Shown here: one piece after another, positions 1-9,869 of the stretch | Layout: every line of letters begins with the position of its first letter | How positions within the stretch are numbered: the first letter of the stretch is position 1 | Assembly: GCF_028858725.1 (NCBI RefSeq) | Contig: NC_084761.1 | Coordinates: forward strand, 37,498,501 to 37,562,500 | DNA: 64,000 nucleotides | Source: Colius striatus | Taxonomy: Eukaryota > Chordata > Aves > Coliiformes > Coliidae | Direction: 5' to 3' | Position numbers and translations under genes: made by a program | The notes under the pieces: model-generated | What the model saw: only the letters and a program-made list of their open reading frames with translations | What the model was told of the DNA's origin: nothing | Databases searched by the model: none

Positions 1-890
1 GTGGCTGAGGTGGGGTTGCTGGGGAAGGGGAAAGGGTGGAAGCAGAAGGGAAAGAGGTGGAAGCAGAAGTGAGGTTTTCTACCTAGAAAACTACTTTGGA
101 GCTAAACTGGTGTGCCAGGTGCTACTTACGGGTTTCTTAACAGAAGTGGGCAGCAGAAGTAAAGGACAGCAGCTTTTGCACTGTATTGTTCATTTGTGCA
201 CACATACATGTGCCTATTAAAAAAACCCTACTGCTTAATGACCTTGGATACTGGTGAATTGTAGTTATGCGCACCTCAGGGTTGTTTCACTCCTGTCAGC
301 CGTTCCAACACTGCTGGTGGTGCCACAGAACTGTAGGTTTGGGAGCGCTCAGGGTGATGTGCTGAGTGTGCGGGGCCCAGGGCACCCCTCAGGAGACAAG
401 GGTGTAGCAGAGGTTCTCTGGGCTGCTGCCTGCTCCACTCTGCTCTGCAGCCTCTAGCCACACAGGGCTGTAGTGTGCTGGTACCTGGTAAGAGGGGAGG
501 CAAGGCTGCAGCAAAGGGCATAGTGCCTGTGTGTACTGCTCTTCATCTCAGTATCTGGCAGCAGGGGAGCACCTCCTTTGGCAAGGGAGACTGGTGGGGT
601 CCTATCTCTAAGCCTTTTCCCGCTGCTGTTCCCACGTACACTTCTCTGTGCGGTCCCTGCCTGCTGCTGCGCATCCCTATCCCTGCATGGGACCCCCATG
701 CTGTCCCTGCCCAGCATCTCACTGCACAGCCTGCCATGGTCTGTCCACTCCTGTCGAGGAGTGGTTAAGGGAGAATGGACATGGATCCCAGGGTATAATG
801 TTAGGCCTGATGGGGCAAGGCAATCTGAGTTCTAGTTATATGAATTTAATGCACAATCAAGACCAGAGTCAGAGCCACGGTTAAAGCAGT
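1..890. other. Intergenic, no gene seen
   Basis: Moderately GC-rich sequence with only short unrelated open frames. No exon, RNA gene or recognisable repeat was found by reading it on both strands. Confidence 0.5.
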
Positions 891-1215
891 TGCTGTCATG
901 TAGACAGCAGGCCGCTTTCTGCTCCCTCAAGGTCGGGCTGTTTTCAGCTAACGAGCTAACAGCTCAAGGTGGAAAACAACTTTGGAGAAAAACAAGATGG
1001 GAAAATGTGAGGGAGCTTGTTTATCGCAGAAACCGCAAGTAGGATGAACATAAGAATGTAATCTATTAGCTGCTGTTGCTGAGCGAGCTCTGAAGCTGCT
1101 GGATATAAGTTAGAGCCTGCTCTCAATAAAGAGAAGATTTCTGCTATCACTCACATTGAGTAGGACTGATTTCTTCCCACCCAGCTGAGAATCGGACCCT
1201 GGGTTGATCACCGCA
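891..1215 (+). mobile_element. Probable solo retroviral LTR
   Basis: The segment begins with TG near 891 or 894 and ends with CA at 1215. In the right order it carries a TATA-like box (about 1102-1109) and an AATAAA polyadenylation signal (1125-1130) followed by a U5-like stretch. This U3-R-U5 order suggests an avian endogenous retroviral LTR read on the + strand. No internal retroviral genes follow, so it looks solo. The boundaries are approximate, and no target-site duplication was confirmed. Confidence 0.5.
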
Positions 1216-1220
1216 TGAAG

Positions 1221-1440
1221 TAGGCTTCGAGCCTGGGTTTTTCAGGCTTTGAGCCTGGGTTTTTCAGGCTTTGAGCCTGGGTGTTTCAGGCTTTGAGCCT
1301 GGGTGTTTCAGACTTAGAGTCTGGTTTCAGACTTCAGGCCTGGTTTCAGGCTTTGAGCCTGGGTTTCAGGCTTCGAGCCTGGGTTTTTCAGACTTAGAGT
1401 CTGGGTTGCAGACTTCGAGTCTGGTTTTTCAGGCCAAGAG
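1221..1440 (+). repeat. Minisatellite of about ten hairpin units
   Basis: About ten head-to-tail units of 20-22 bp. Each unit holds a 15-bp dyad of two 6-base arms around a 3-base loop, joined by G/T-rich spacers. Two arm types alternate: CAGGCT/AGCCTG (for example 1243-1257, 1265-1279, 1287-1301, 1347-1361, 1367-1381) and CAGACT/AGTCTG (1309-1323, 1389-1403, 1409-1423). The unit at 1328-1342 is a mosaic of the two, and the last unit is degenerate. The array starts within a few bases of the end of the probable LTR. An open frame runs through it, but its translation merely reflects the repeat. Confidence 0.85.
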
Positions 1441-3753
1441 CCGAAAACTTCGCGGCACACTCCCCTGCCCCTCCTGCTTCTCAAACCCTCCGATGCCCAG
1501 GCTCCCTGCATGGCCTGTGGTTTCAACAAGCTATGAGGTGCTACCTCAGCTGCAGAGGTGGTGGGAAATACCTGGGGCCCCTTGCATGAACAAGCAGGGC
1601 CATCTGGCCAGGGCAGGGGCAGGAGGTGTCCAGGGAGAGATGATGGGTCCTGCTGCACCCAAAGGTGGTGGAGCTGCCCACATTGGCTTCAAAGGTCCTT
1701 TGCAACAGCTGGGTCTTTCCCTAGAGAGGGTAGGGCAGCATTTTTACTGCTCAACAGTCCCATCCATTAGCAGCAGGAAAACACCTTTGTCTTTTAACCC
1801 TTGGTAGGGGCTGGTGACTGAAGCAGTGCCACTAGCTGCTGGTTCACCCTTCAAGGCCTTTCCTCACCTCACGGGAGCAGCTACCAGGGCCAGCCCAGGC
1901 ATGTTTTGGTTGCCTGCAGAAAGATGCAGAAAGTCACGAGCAAATCACATGGAGACATTTACTAAGTCGTTTACCCTCTTATTGCATAATTCAACATCCC
2001 TTTTTGTCTCTGTGGACTACCCGGGGCCAAGGGCTGGTCGTACAGCAAGAGGCCATGTCTGACAGCAGAGATGTGTTTGGGCTGGTCTGTCAGTGCCAGG
2101 AGGCACAGGCAGAGACCCCTGCACCACCTGTTGACAGTAGGCAATACAAATGCTATGCCACAGCCGGCATCTCCCTTGTGTTGGATGCGGGTAATGCACT
2201 CAGTGGCATCATCTGAGTGCTGGGCATAATAATATATGTATTCCTTATATATATACTTAAGTGATGTGTAATTCTGATGTGAAAACAATCCCATTCACTT
2301 CATAGTCTTTTAGCAGTATTTACAGGGATCAGTGCCATAATCTCTTGCTTCAAAACATACATGCTTCCCCTGTTTTTCTTTTTGCTCCTCACAGCATCCC
2401 GAAACTCAGGCATCCTCCCTGTCACACAAGGGCAGGGAGCCCCAGGGAAGGGAAACAATGGCTGCTCAGCTCAGCAGGTACCCCGGTCACCAGCCAAACA
2501 GGAAGTAGTGCAGGACAAAAGTGTCAAAACTGGGCAGGGTCAGCAGGACACAAACTGTCAGAAAGTGCCCCATTAACCCCCTGAAATACCTGTCATGGAA
2601 ATGCCTGGGCTGTGCGGCAACTTGGTGGCTGAAGAGGACCTCTCTGGGGAGCTGTTCCAGGACCCTTCCTGAAGAAAGGAGCAGTACCCCACAATTATGG
2701 GGTCCAAAGCTCAGGCTGCTGTCCTGCTAGTGATTTCTTTGCTGAGGATGTGTGGCTGTGCATTGAGAGCAGGAGAGCTGCTCTTGTAGCTATAAGACCA
2801 TAGGAGCCTTTGCATCTCTTCCCCGTGCTGCTTAACAGAGCAGTGTTGAGCTCAGGCATAGGGCAAGGAGCTTGTTTGTATGGGATTTCCTTTGGGAGTA
2901 CCTTCCTCCTTTATTTTTCTTTTATTTTTTTAATTAAAGCCTAAAGTTGAAGTGAGAATAGCAGAGGATGGTGCTGTGTTTTGAAGGGGGTGGTGGGGAG
3001 AGAAAGAGCCACAGCTGGAAGTAGAGATTGGAGGTGCAGCTGGAGTTGTTACATGGGTCAGGTGGGTTTGGGGGTGTTTCTGTGGAGCAGGAGATTTAAA
3101 GCTCTCAGAGGACAAGTAGGATTTTAGGGAACTGGGGAAGAGGTGGTGGTAGAGACAGGTACGTAGGGGAGGGTTAGAATTGGTGCTTTGCTTAAGGTGA
3201 TGGAAAGGAAACAGAGAAGCCTGATGCCTTGAAACCTGTTAAGAAGGAAGAGAGGGATGCAAATCAAGCTGAGATGTTCAGGGAACAAAGCCGAGATTAA
3301 GGTGGCTACTGAGAGCTTGAGGAAGGTAGGACTGGTATAGTAGCTTTAGGATGCTGTGAGTGTAAAGAAAAAGACAGTGTTTTAGGCAGATAATGATGAA
3401 AGGTGACCTGGGGATGAAAAAACAGGATTGGAGTGTTGAAGCACTGAGGTCCTGAAGACCAGAAGGACCTCTGTTTTTTACAGAGGTGCTTTACTTGCAT
3501 AGGCAGGAGGATAAGGTGCTTCTGCTTTGGGTGGGGGAGATGGTTTGGTGGAGGGCTTTGCTGCAAAGGACAGTGGCAGTGTTTGACACAGCTGTGCCTC
3601 TACTCTGTGGTGGGGGGTAGCAGTGCCCTGGCAGTGCAGACTCCTCAGGGACCTGTGCTGCCATCTGTGTCTTCAAGTGCAGCCACCTGAGCAAGACACT
3701 CACTTCAGAAACACCTGCTGTGGCTTTCTCTGATGATGACTTTTTTCTTCCAG
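1441..3753. other. Upstream region of the PLAC8-like gene
   Basis: No coding exon was recognised here. The stretch from about 2930 to 3570 is purine-rich on the + strand and gives only low-complexity open frames on the - strand. The noncoding first exon and promoter of the PLAC8-like gene probably lie in this stretch but could not be placed. Confidence 0.4.
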
Positions 3754-3898
3754 ACCACAAACTGCCTGGAGAAACCTGTCCCTGTGCTGGCAATGGCCTC
3801 TCACCATGTGATCACAGTCCAGCCCCAGGTTTCCCTTGCCAGGCAGGCAGGCAAGTGGCAGTCAGGGCTGCTGGGCTGCTGCTCTGACTTTGGTATCT
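3754..3898 (+). CDS. PLAC8-like coding exon 1
   Basis: The acceptor is a pyrimidine tract ending in CAG at 3751-3753. There are 39 bp of 5' UTR, then the ATG at 3793. The donor GTGAGT follows 3898 and leaves a single T for the next codon. Because the exon opens with an acceptor, at least one noncoding exon must lie upstream. Confidence 0.8.
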
Positions 3899-4657
3899 GT
3901 GAGTACATATATGCCCCTCATTGCTGGGGATGGTTTGTCTTCTGGTGTTTTCTCCACTTCCTTTGCAGCATCACCCCTGCTGCAAACCCCACTGTGCTGT
4001 GGGTAGAAGCAGGGGAGTGGCTCCAAGATCAAGAGCCACATCTCCCACGGCTGCAGCCCCAGCTGGCTTTCCCTTCCTTTCCTCTGCCGTTCACAAGCCC
4101 ATGTCTCACTGTCCTGCAGGTATTTGTGGAGCCTTCTGCTATCCCTGCCTGGGGTGCCAAGTGGCTGGTGACATGGATGAGTGCTGCTTGTGTGGGACCA
4201 GCGTGGCCATGAGGACCCTGTACCGCACCAGATACAACATCCCGGTCAGTGGCCACCTGTGAGGCCAGTCTTGCTGGTAGTGTGGCTGTGAGCTGGGGCT
4301 GCGCTGTGGGCTCAAGGAAGGCAAAAGGGCTGCCTGGGGGAAAGAGGGAGCTGTATAGGCAGCCCTGTAGGCAGGGAGTCAGGGATGCATCTGCTTCCCT
4401 GCTGACAGACAGAGGACAATGTAATCCAATTGTACACTGTCTCATCCCAGTCCTCCTTGTGCTGGCCAGGGGTGTTGGTAATGAAAAGAAGGAAGCTTTC
4501 AAAGGTGATGTGGGAAGGAGTTACTCACATGAGGCCCCTTGTTCTGCAGGGCTCCATTATGGACGACTGGGTCTCCATCCTTTGCTGCCCCTGCTGCTCG
4601 CTGTGCCAGCTGAAGAGGGACATCAAGCGGAGGAGGGAGCTGGGCATATTCTGGTGA
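3793..4657 (+). CDS. PLAC8/cornifelin-family Cys-rich protein, 3 coding exons
   Basis: A small cysteine-rich protein of the PLAC8 (placenta-specific 8, onzin/cornifelin) family. Coding exons are 3793-3898, 4120-4244 and 4550-4657. The frames join as phase 1 then phase 0 to give 112 residues, close to the 115 of human PLAC8. After a variable N-terminus come the family hallmarks: a tryptophan-glycine entry (W22), the cysteine cluster from about residue 29, the ECCLCG block, the MRTLYRTRY stretch, and a CCPCCSLCQ block followed by the basic KRDIKRRR tail. All splice sites are GT-AG. Family members are small cytoplasmic or membrane-associated proteins with roles in differentiation and immunity; no biochemical activity can be read from sequence. 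The start ATG at 3793 is the first in the exon that begins at 3754. Family membership is firm, but orthology to PLAC8 itself, rather than a related copy, is not established here. Confidence 0.9.
4120..4244 (+). CDS. PLAC8-like coding exon 2
   Basis: 125 bp encoding the central Cys-rich core, including CGAFCYPCLGC and ECCLCG. The acceptor CAG ends at 4119 and the donor GTCAGT follows 4244. This is the most conserved part of the family. Confidence 0.9.
4550..4657 (+). CDS. PLAC8-like coding exon 3
   Basis: Encodes the C-terminal 35 residues, with the CCPCCSLCQ motif and a basic tail, and ends at TGA 4655-4657. The acceptor is TTCTGCAG. Confidence 0.88.
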   Translation, partial: GSIMDDWVSILCCPCCSLCQLKRDIKRRRELGIFW

Positions 4658-5665
4658 GCTGTGGGTGCTGGCATGACCCCGCACTGGGGCTCGGCACCTG
4701 CTCTGCAGCTAGCACAGCTTACCCATGGAGGAGAGATGCTTCCTTTATAGATGGGCGTTAGCCTGTGATTCCACAAAGCTAGCATACACAAGTGACTGAC
4801 TTATGCATTTGTATACATACTTATGTTCATTTGTTCCACCTACTTAGACATTGTTTGTTATTCACCACCCTGGTTGACATAATAGTCTATTGCCTCAATT
4901 TAAAGGTACAATACACTTCAAAACTGCTATGCGTGCTGGGCGGGTAGGTGTCTGTGCTTAGACATGGGTATGATGATACTCAGAGGTGGGACCCTCACAT
5001 TATGGTGAGCTAAGTTCAACTAAAGTTCACTTGTTAGCGTTGGCTAATATCTGCTTCTAGATTATCACAAACAAAGCAGCACCTTTGTAGCTTGGTTTGT
5101 GACTTAAAGATTAGCAATACACTGATTCAGCAGCATCTCTCTGATCATTGACCTTCCATCCTTCCTGGGGCTGACTCCTTTAAACACGTGTTATTTTTTT
5201 AATTATCTTGGTAACCTTTATCTTAAGGTAAACTATGTCAGTCCATCATCAGTGGTGCTGGTTTGCAAAAATCACTGCTGCACAGAACTGAGTAGGTTCC
5301 CAGAGACTCCATTTCCACTAGCACCTGACTTCAGATATGAAAGCAGCAAGGGGCTAGTAAAAGGGTGAAATGTTGATGCAAACCTCTCGTAGGACAAGGA
5401 ATCTACTTGGGGCCCATCCCAGGGTGCAGGCAGTGAGGCAAGCAGGGGAACACATGCACACAGATGGTGTGGCAAGACAAGGCCTCACTCTGACTCTCCC
5501 ATCCTGTTGCAGATGCCACTGTCCTAGCTGAACCCCACAGAGCTGCTCCAGGCAGGAGTTATTGCTGCCTCGGCCCTGGGGCCATGCAACATGGAGACTT
5601 TGTCTTGATTATAGTTGATTCTCCTTCCCTGAGTAACACCAGCAATAAATAGCAGTTTGCCTTCC
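4658..5665 (+). other. Probable 3' UTR of the PLAC8-like gene
   Basis: Noncoding sequence that runs from the stop codon to an AATAAA signal at 5644-5649, followed by a TG-rich stretch. This is consistent with a 3' UTR of about 1 kb, inferred only from the signal. Confidence 0.5.
5644..5649 (+). terminator. AATAAA polyadenylation signal
   Basis: Canonical hexamer with a TGTGTGTTATTT stretch about 20 bp downstream. It is the first good signal after the PLAC8-like stop codon. Confidence 0.55.
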
Positions 5666-5669
5666 AGCC

Positions 5670-7430
5670 TGTGTGTTATTTCTCAGTGTCTTCCCGGAAC
5701 AACTGAGGACAGTGTTCTACTTTCGTATGTTGTTAGAGCCATGCTGTAGTTATCAGAGAAAGTATCTCTTTGAGACCTACGCTGCAATGAGACCAGGCCA
5801 CAAAGTGTAGTGAGAAGATAAAACAACAGCCTGCTGCATACAGCTCAGCTCCTCCTTGGACACCAGCAGTGGGCAGAGCTGGTGACAGCATTGCCTTGTG
5901 CTGGCATAGGCTCAAAAGTACTAACCCATCTCTGGACTGTCCCCAGCACTGAGACACTGAAGGCAGCAGCAGGGAAGTGACAGTGACAGCAGGGGGAATT
6001 GCAGTCCCACTCAGCCTCCTCTGCACAGATCGTGTTGGGAAGCTGTTGTGTGGGAGTTGCCTTTCTGTGGGCTGAGGCCCCGTGGGTATAGGTGCTGGGT
6101 CCAATTTGCTGTGGTGGAGGAGCTTGGGGGTTGCAGGGCTCAACCTATTCCTTGCCATAGTGAAGAACAGGGAAGAGCTATCCCTCAGGCTGAGATACAG
6201 AGCTATCTGCCCAGTGCTGGCTTAAAGTGCTTTAAGCTTTGTTGCTTTTAACAGAAAACAATTGTTTTGCCCAGAGTGGGCAGGGGGCTGCCCAGGACCT
6301 TCAGGCTCTGCATGTCTATGTTTCTGCCTTGCACCTTCAGACAGGCGTGAGTTTTATTCAAAAATAGCTTTTTCAACTCTTCCTGCCCCCTCCATTTTCC
6401 CCTGGAATGCAGCTGCATTTTCTGTGGTGGCCTCAGCCCAATAGCATCCCTGGTGAGTGCATTTGCACACTCGCAATGTGCACAGAGAAGCAGAAGGGAG
6501 TCATGGTGTGGCAATGGCCTGAGTTGGCAGTTGACAAGCGTGTGTCTGCTGTGGGGACAGATGTGTCTGTGTGTTGTAGATGACAGGTACCAGAATAGAA
6601 CAGTGAACAATGTTATGATTGTTCAGAGTGGAAAGCCATGGGAAAGCAGAAATGGAGTGCAGAACCGAGACGGTGCCAAGACTGATTGATGCCAAAAAGG
6701 TATTGAGATATGTAATTTGGAAACAGAGCAAGGATGTGAAAGACAGAAGATTCCTTTAGCTAATGGCTAATATTAGTTTAATCAGTAAATGCAGTTGTGG
6801 CTTATGTAAGGCAAAAAGTATATAAGAAGCAGGGGTACAGCAACAAAATGATTCCTCTTGCACACGCATTTAGGGTCTGGGCTGTTTAAATTCACATCTG
6901 TGGTGGTCTGTGTGTGGCCCGTGGCCATGTTAGGTCATCTCTGTGCACTCCTGGCTGTCCATCCTAAATCCCCATCGCCCGCAGGCTGTCAAAGAGGGGG
7001 CTGGGCCAGAGCCTCTCCCTGTGGCACAGGTAGGCATGTGATACAGGGTAGCCACTTCACTGCTGGCCCTACTACTACCCCGATGTACTATCTGAGGTGT
7101 TACCAACACAAAACTCAAACTCAAAAATCCCGAACTACTGTCAGAAGTGGGAGTGATGGAAATGCCACATCACAAATAACCAGCTGGGAAGCTAGGGGCT
7201 GGCAAGGGAGGGGGTTCAGGCAAGGTGGTGCGAGAGCTGCCAGGGTCCGACCCTGCTCCACCCCGCTGGCAGCCCCAGCACTGCTCTGAAACGCACCCCA
7301 TGTACCAGAGCGGTTGAAGCAAGACGCTCTTTCTCATCCGCCCTCCTGTGGCTGGGGAGGGCACAGGCATCTCCTGAGAGGGTTTCTGGAGTGGGCTGTG
7401 CACCCCTAGAGCTCCAACTGTGTTGGACGG
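5670..7430. other. Intergenic, no gene seen
   Basis: Only short open frames on either strand, with no splice-framed conserved coding sequence and no recognised repeat. Confidence 0.4.
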
Positions 7431-8660
7431 AGAGGAAACTCTCCCGCTGTGCCTCCGGGTGCTCTGCCCCCCCCCAAAGGAACGCGCTGCCACCGAGGCG
7501 AGCTGCCACCGCAGCGCGAAAGCTGCAGCTGTCCTGGCGAGGGCCGCCCCCGCTGCAGCAGGACCCGCTCCAGGGGCCTCCTGAGGACACAGACTGCACA
7601 CAGTCACAGCTGAGACTGAGCTAATGCATGTTTTTACCTTTCACTTATTCCCGAGTTTCTAATCACGTCCGATGCACGCACACAATACATGGTTGTACAC
7701 CAGCAGGTACAGACTTACACCTGACCGCTTCCTGGTCGAAACAGCCGGGCAGCCAATCACCGAGCTGCTGGGGATCACGCTGCCAAAAGATGGCGGCGCC
7801 CTACCACAAACGGACCGCGAGAGCAAAATGGCGGCTCCCAACAACGTGATGTCGGCGTTTATGGCTAAACGGAAGGCGCAGACAGTGGTGACGGCCAATG
7901 AGAGCAGAGCACAGGAACCAAGGGCTACTCCTGTGGCCAATAGCTGCTGCGGCTGCTGCGAGAAGGCGGGATTTCCACTGGAAGTAGCGGACGGACGAGA
8001 TTTTTTTTCCCGTCAGAGGGCTGTGCGTGCTGCCGAGCGGTTGTGGCAGTGACTTGGGGCTGCACGCCTCTCCGGGGCTGCACGCCTGTCCAGGCACGCC
8101 GCGATACGGCCACACTGGGGCTGTTTCTCCTCCCTAGGGACGCTGTGGTACCATGGGACAGCTGCTGTCAATCTAGGGTGCTTCCCAACCCTGCTCCTCA
8201 GCCTCGCGGCTGCAGGCTGTCCCAGATGGTTTCTTTAGCATTGGAAGTACTGGGGCCCTGGTCTGTGCCAGCAGCTCTCTCGCCCCTGTCCCGCAGCCGC
8301 GGGCCAGCGCTGCTGGGTTTGTGTGAGGCTGCCGTGGCAAGGTTCCGTGGGCTGTCGGTGGTGGCCGCAGAGCCGTGCCGCACAGGGAAGCTGCATCTCG
8401 GGTCGCCCTGTCCCGCTCCTGCAGGTGCATCTGTCCCCTAAGCCCTGCGGGCGGCCAGGGACGCTGCGGGGAACAGCGAGGCTGAGTACGGGGCAGAGTT
8501 GCACCTCAAGTTGGGGAAACCTTGCTGGTGCTGAGTCCTCGCTGCACCCTTCCTGTCCTCAACGGTGCTCTTGTCCACATGAGTGATGCTGTGGCAGCAG
8601 AGCCAGCCGTGAGCTAGGGCGTGGAGCACCAGTGCCTACCTCACAGCACCTCTAGGTGAG
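7430..8660 (+). promoter_or_regulatory. CpG-island promoter, candidate ABCG2 promoter and exon 1
   Basis: A GC- and CpG-rich stretch, unlike its surroundings. It carries three CCAAT boxes in the same orientation (7753-7757, 7895-7899, 7937-7941) and two ATGGCGGC elements (7786-7797 and 7825-7835) of the YY1/TISU type found at transcription start sites. There is no TATA box. Transcription to the right is suggested by motif orientation. A strong donor-like site (AG|GTGAGG) lies at 8655/8656. The next + strand gene is ABCG2, whose first coding exon begins with an acceptor about 10 kb downstream and so needs an upstream noncoding exon. Human ABCG2 likewise has a TATA-less CpG promoter and a noncoding exon 1. 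The link to ABCG2 is inference; a lncRNA or a divergent gene is possible. Confidence 0.55.
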
Positions 8661-9674
8661 GCACTTTAGCGGCAGAAAGCTCCTGTGAGAGCTGCAGTCC
8701 ACATGCCCAGTGGCCTTGTGCAGCATAAGTGAGGGCCAGGATGGATGTTTTGCTGGTCCCAACATGTTTCTGGTGGTCACCCACTGTCTCAAGTCACCAC
8801 CAGCTCACTGGGGCCACGATCATTGTCGTTCTCACGTGGGATCTCCCTTGAGCCCAAACTGTCAGCAGATGGTGCAGAATGCTCCCAGCACAGCAGGACA
8901 CAGACAGAGCCACTTTGTTAGTGGAATAACAGCTACAGCCACACAACCAGGAGAAACAGGTACCAGCATCCATTATTCTAACCATCGCAGTAATGACCAG
9001 GGTACCTGGCTGCCCTCACTGAGTGAACTTAACTTTTCCTTTTGTGGGGGAAGCAGATCTCATTAACTCACATCTGTCAGTCTTGAATAACTTAATTTCT
9101 CCACAGTTTTCTCCTGTATTCAGCCTAGGTCCACAGCCACAACCCCACAGCCTCTCTGTCCAAGGGAGAGGACAAGAGTCCCACCTTTCCTGTCTCCTCC
9201 AGGCAGCCATGGCCATAAAACCCCAATAGCGAGAGCAGAGCAGGTAATAACTGCTCACACGGAGGGCAGGCAGTACTCCTGTTCCCAGGCTGCCATATTC
9301 CTCACTAAGGACTTCTGGGTGACACTTATGTCTTCCCAGTGTGGTTCCCTTGACTTTCCTTGCTATTCCATAATTTTTGTTTTGCCAAGGGTGAAGCAGT
9401 GGTGGGGTGCCTGTGTGAAGCACAGGATGCTAAACCAGACCACTCAGTTTCACATGCCACAATGTAACCCATGGGCAGCCTCGGTAACTACTTATCTCCT
9501 TCCCTTGGCCTTGGCCTCCAAGCAGCTACCTGTTTTAGAAATGCTCTCTGCAGAATGACGCAGGAGAGCAGTGTCAGTCACTAGAGGGCATCAGGGAAGA
9601 AGGATGCTGAAGAGTCCCATTTGCTTCCCTGCTTAATAGCCCAGCACAAAGATGAAAAAGAGTTCTCCAGAAAT
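8661..9674. other. No gene seen, possibly start of ABCG2 intron 1
   Basis: Unremarkable sequence between the CpG island and a CR1 fragment. Open frames are short and do not resemble known proteins. Confidence 0.35.
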
Positions 9675-9675
9675 C

Positions 9676-9868
9676 ACAGAATCATAGAATGGTAGGGTTG
9701 GAAGGGACCTTTAGAGATCATTTAGTCCAATCCCCCTGCAGAAGCAGGTCAACCTAGATTAGGTCACATAGGAAAATGTCCACGTGGGTCTTGAAGACCT
9801 CCAAGGAAGAAGACTCCACACCCTCCCTGGGCAGCCTGTGCCACTGCTCTGTCACTCTCACAGTTGCC
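9676..9868 (-). mobile_element. CR1 LINE 3' end, reverse orientation
   Basis: The segment begins with the reverse complement of the CR1 3' terminus (tail ATTCTATGATTCTGTG when read on the - strand) and continues through the conserved 3' region. It is a truncated copy. Confidence 0.9.
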
Positions 9869-9869
9869 C

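Noticed and set aside
1271-1807. 178-codon open frame
   Set aside because: The first third translates the hairpin minisatellite and the rest resembles no protein. The open frame is a by-product of GC-rich repeat sequence.
7170-7607. Overlapping - strand open frames of 127-145 codons
   Set aside because: They are GC-driven open frames at the CpG island edge with no recognisable domain or splice support.
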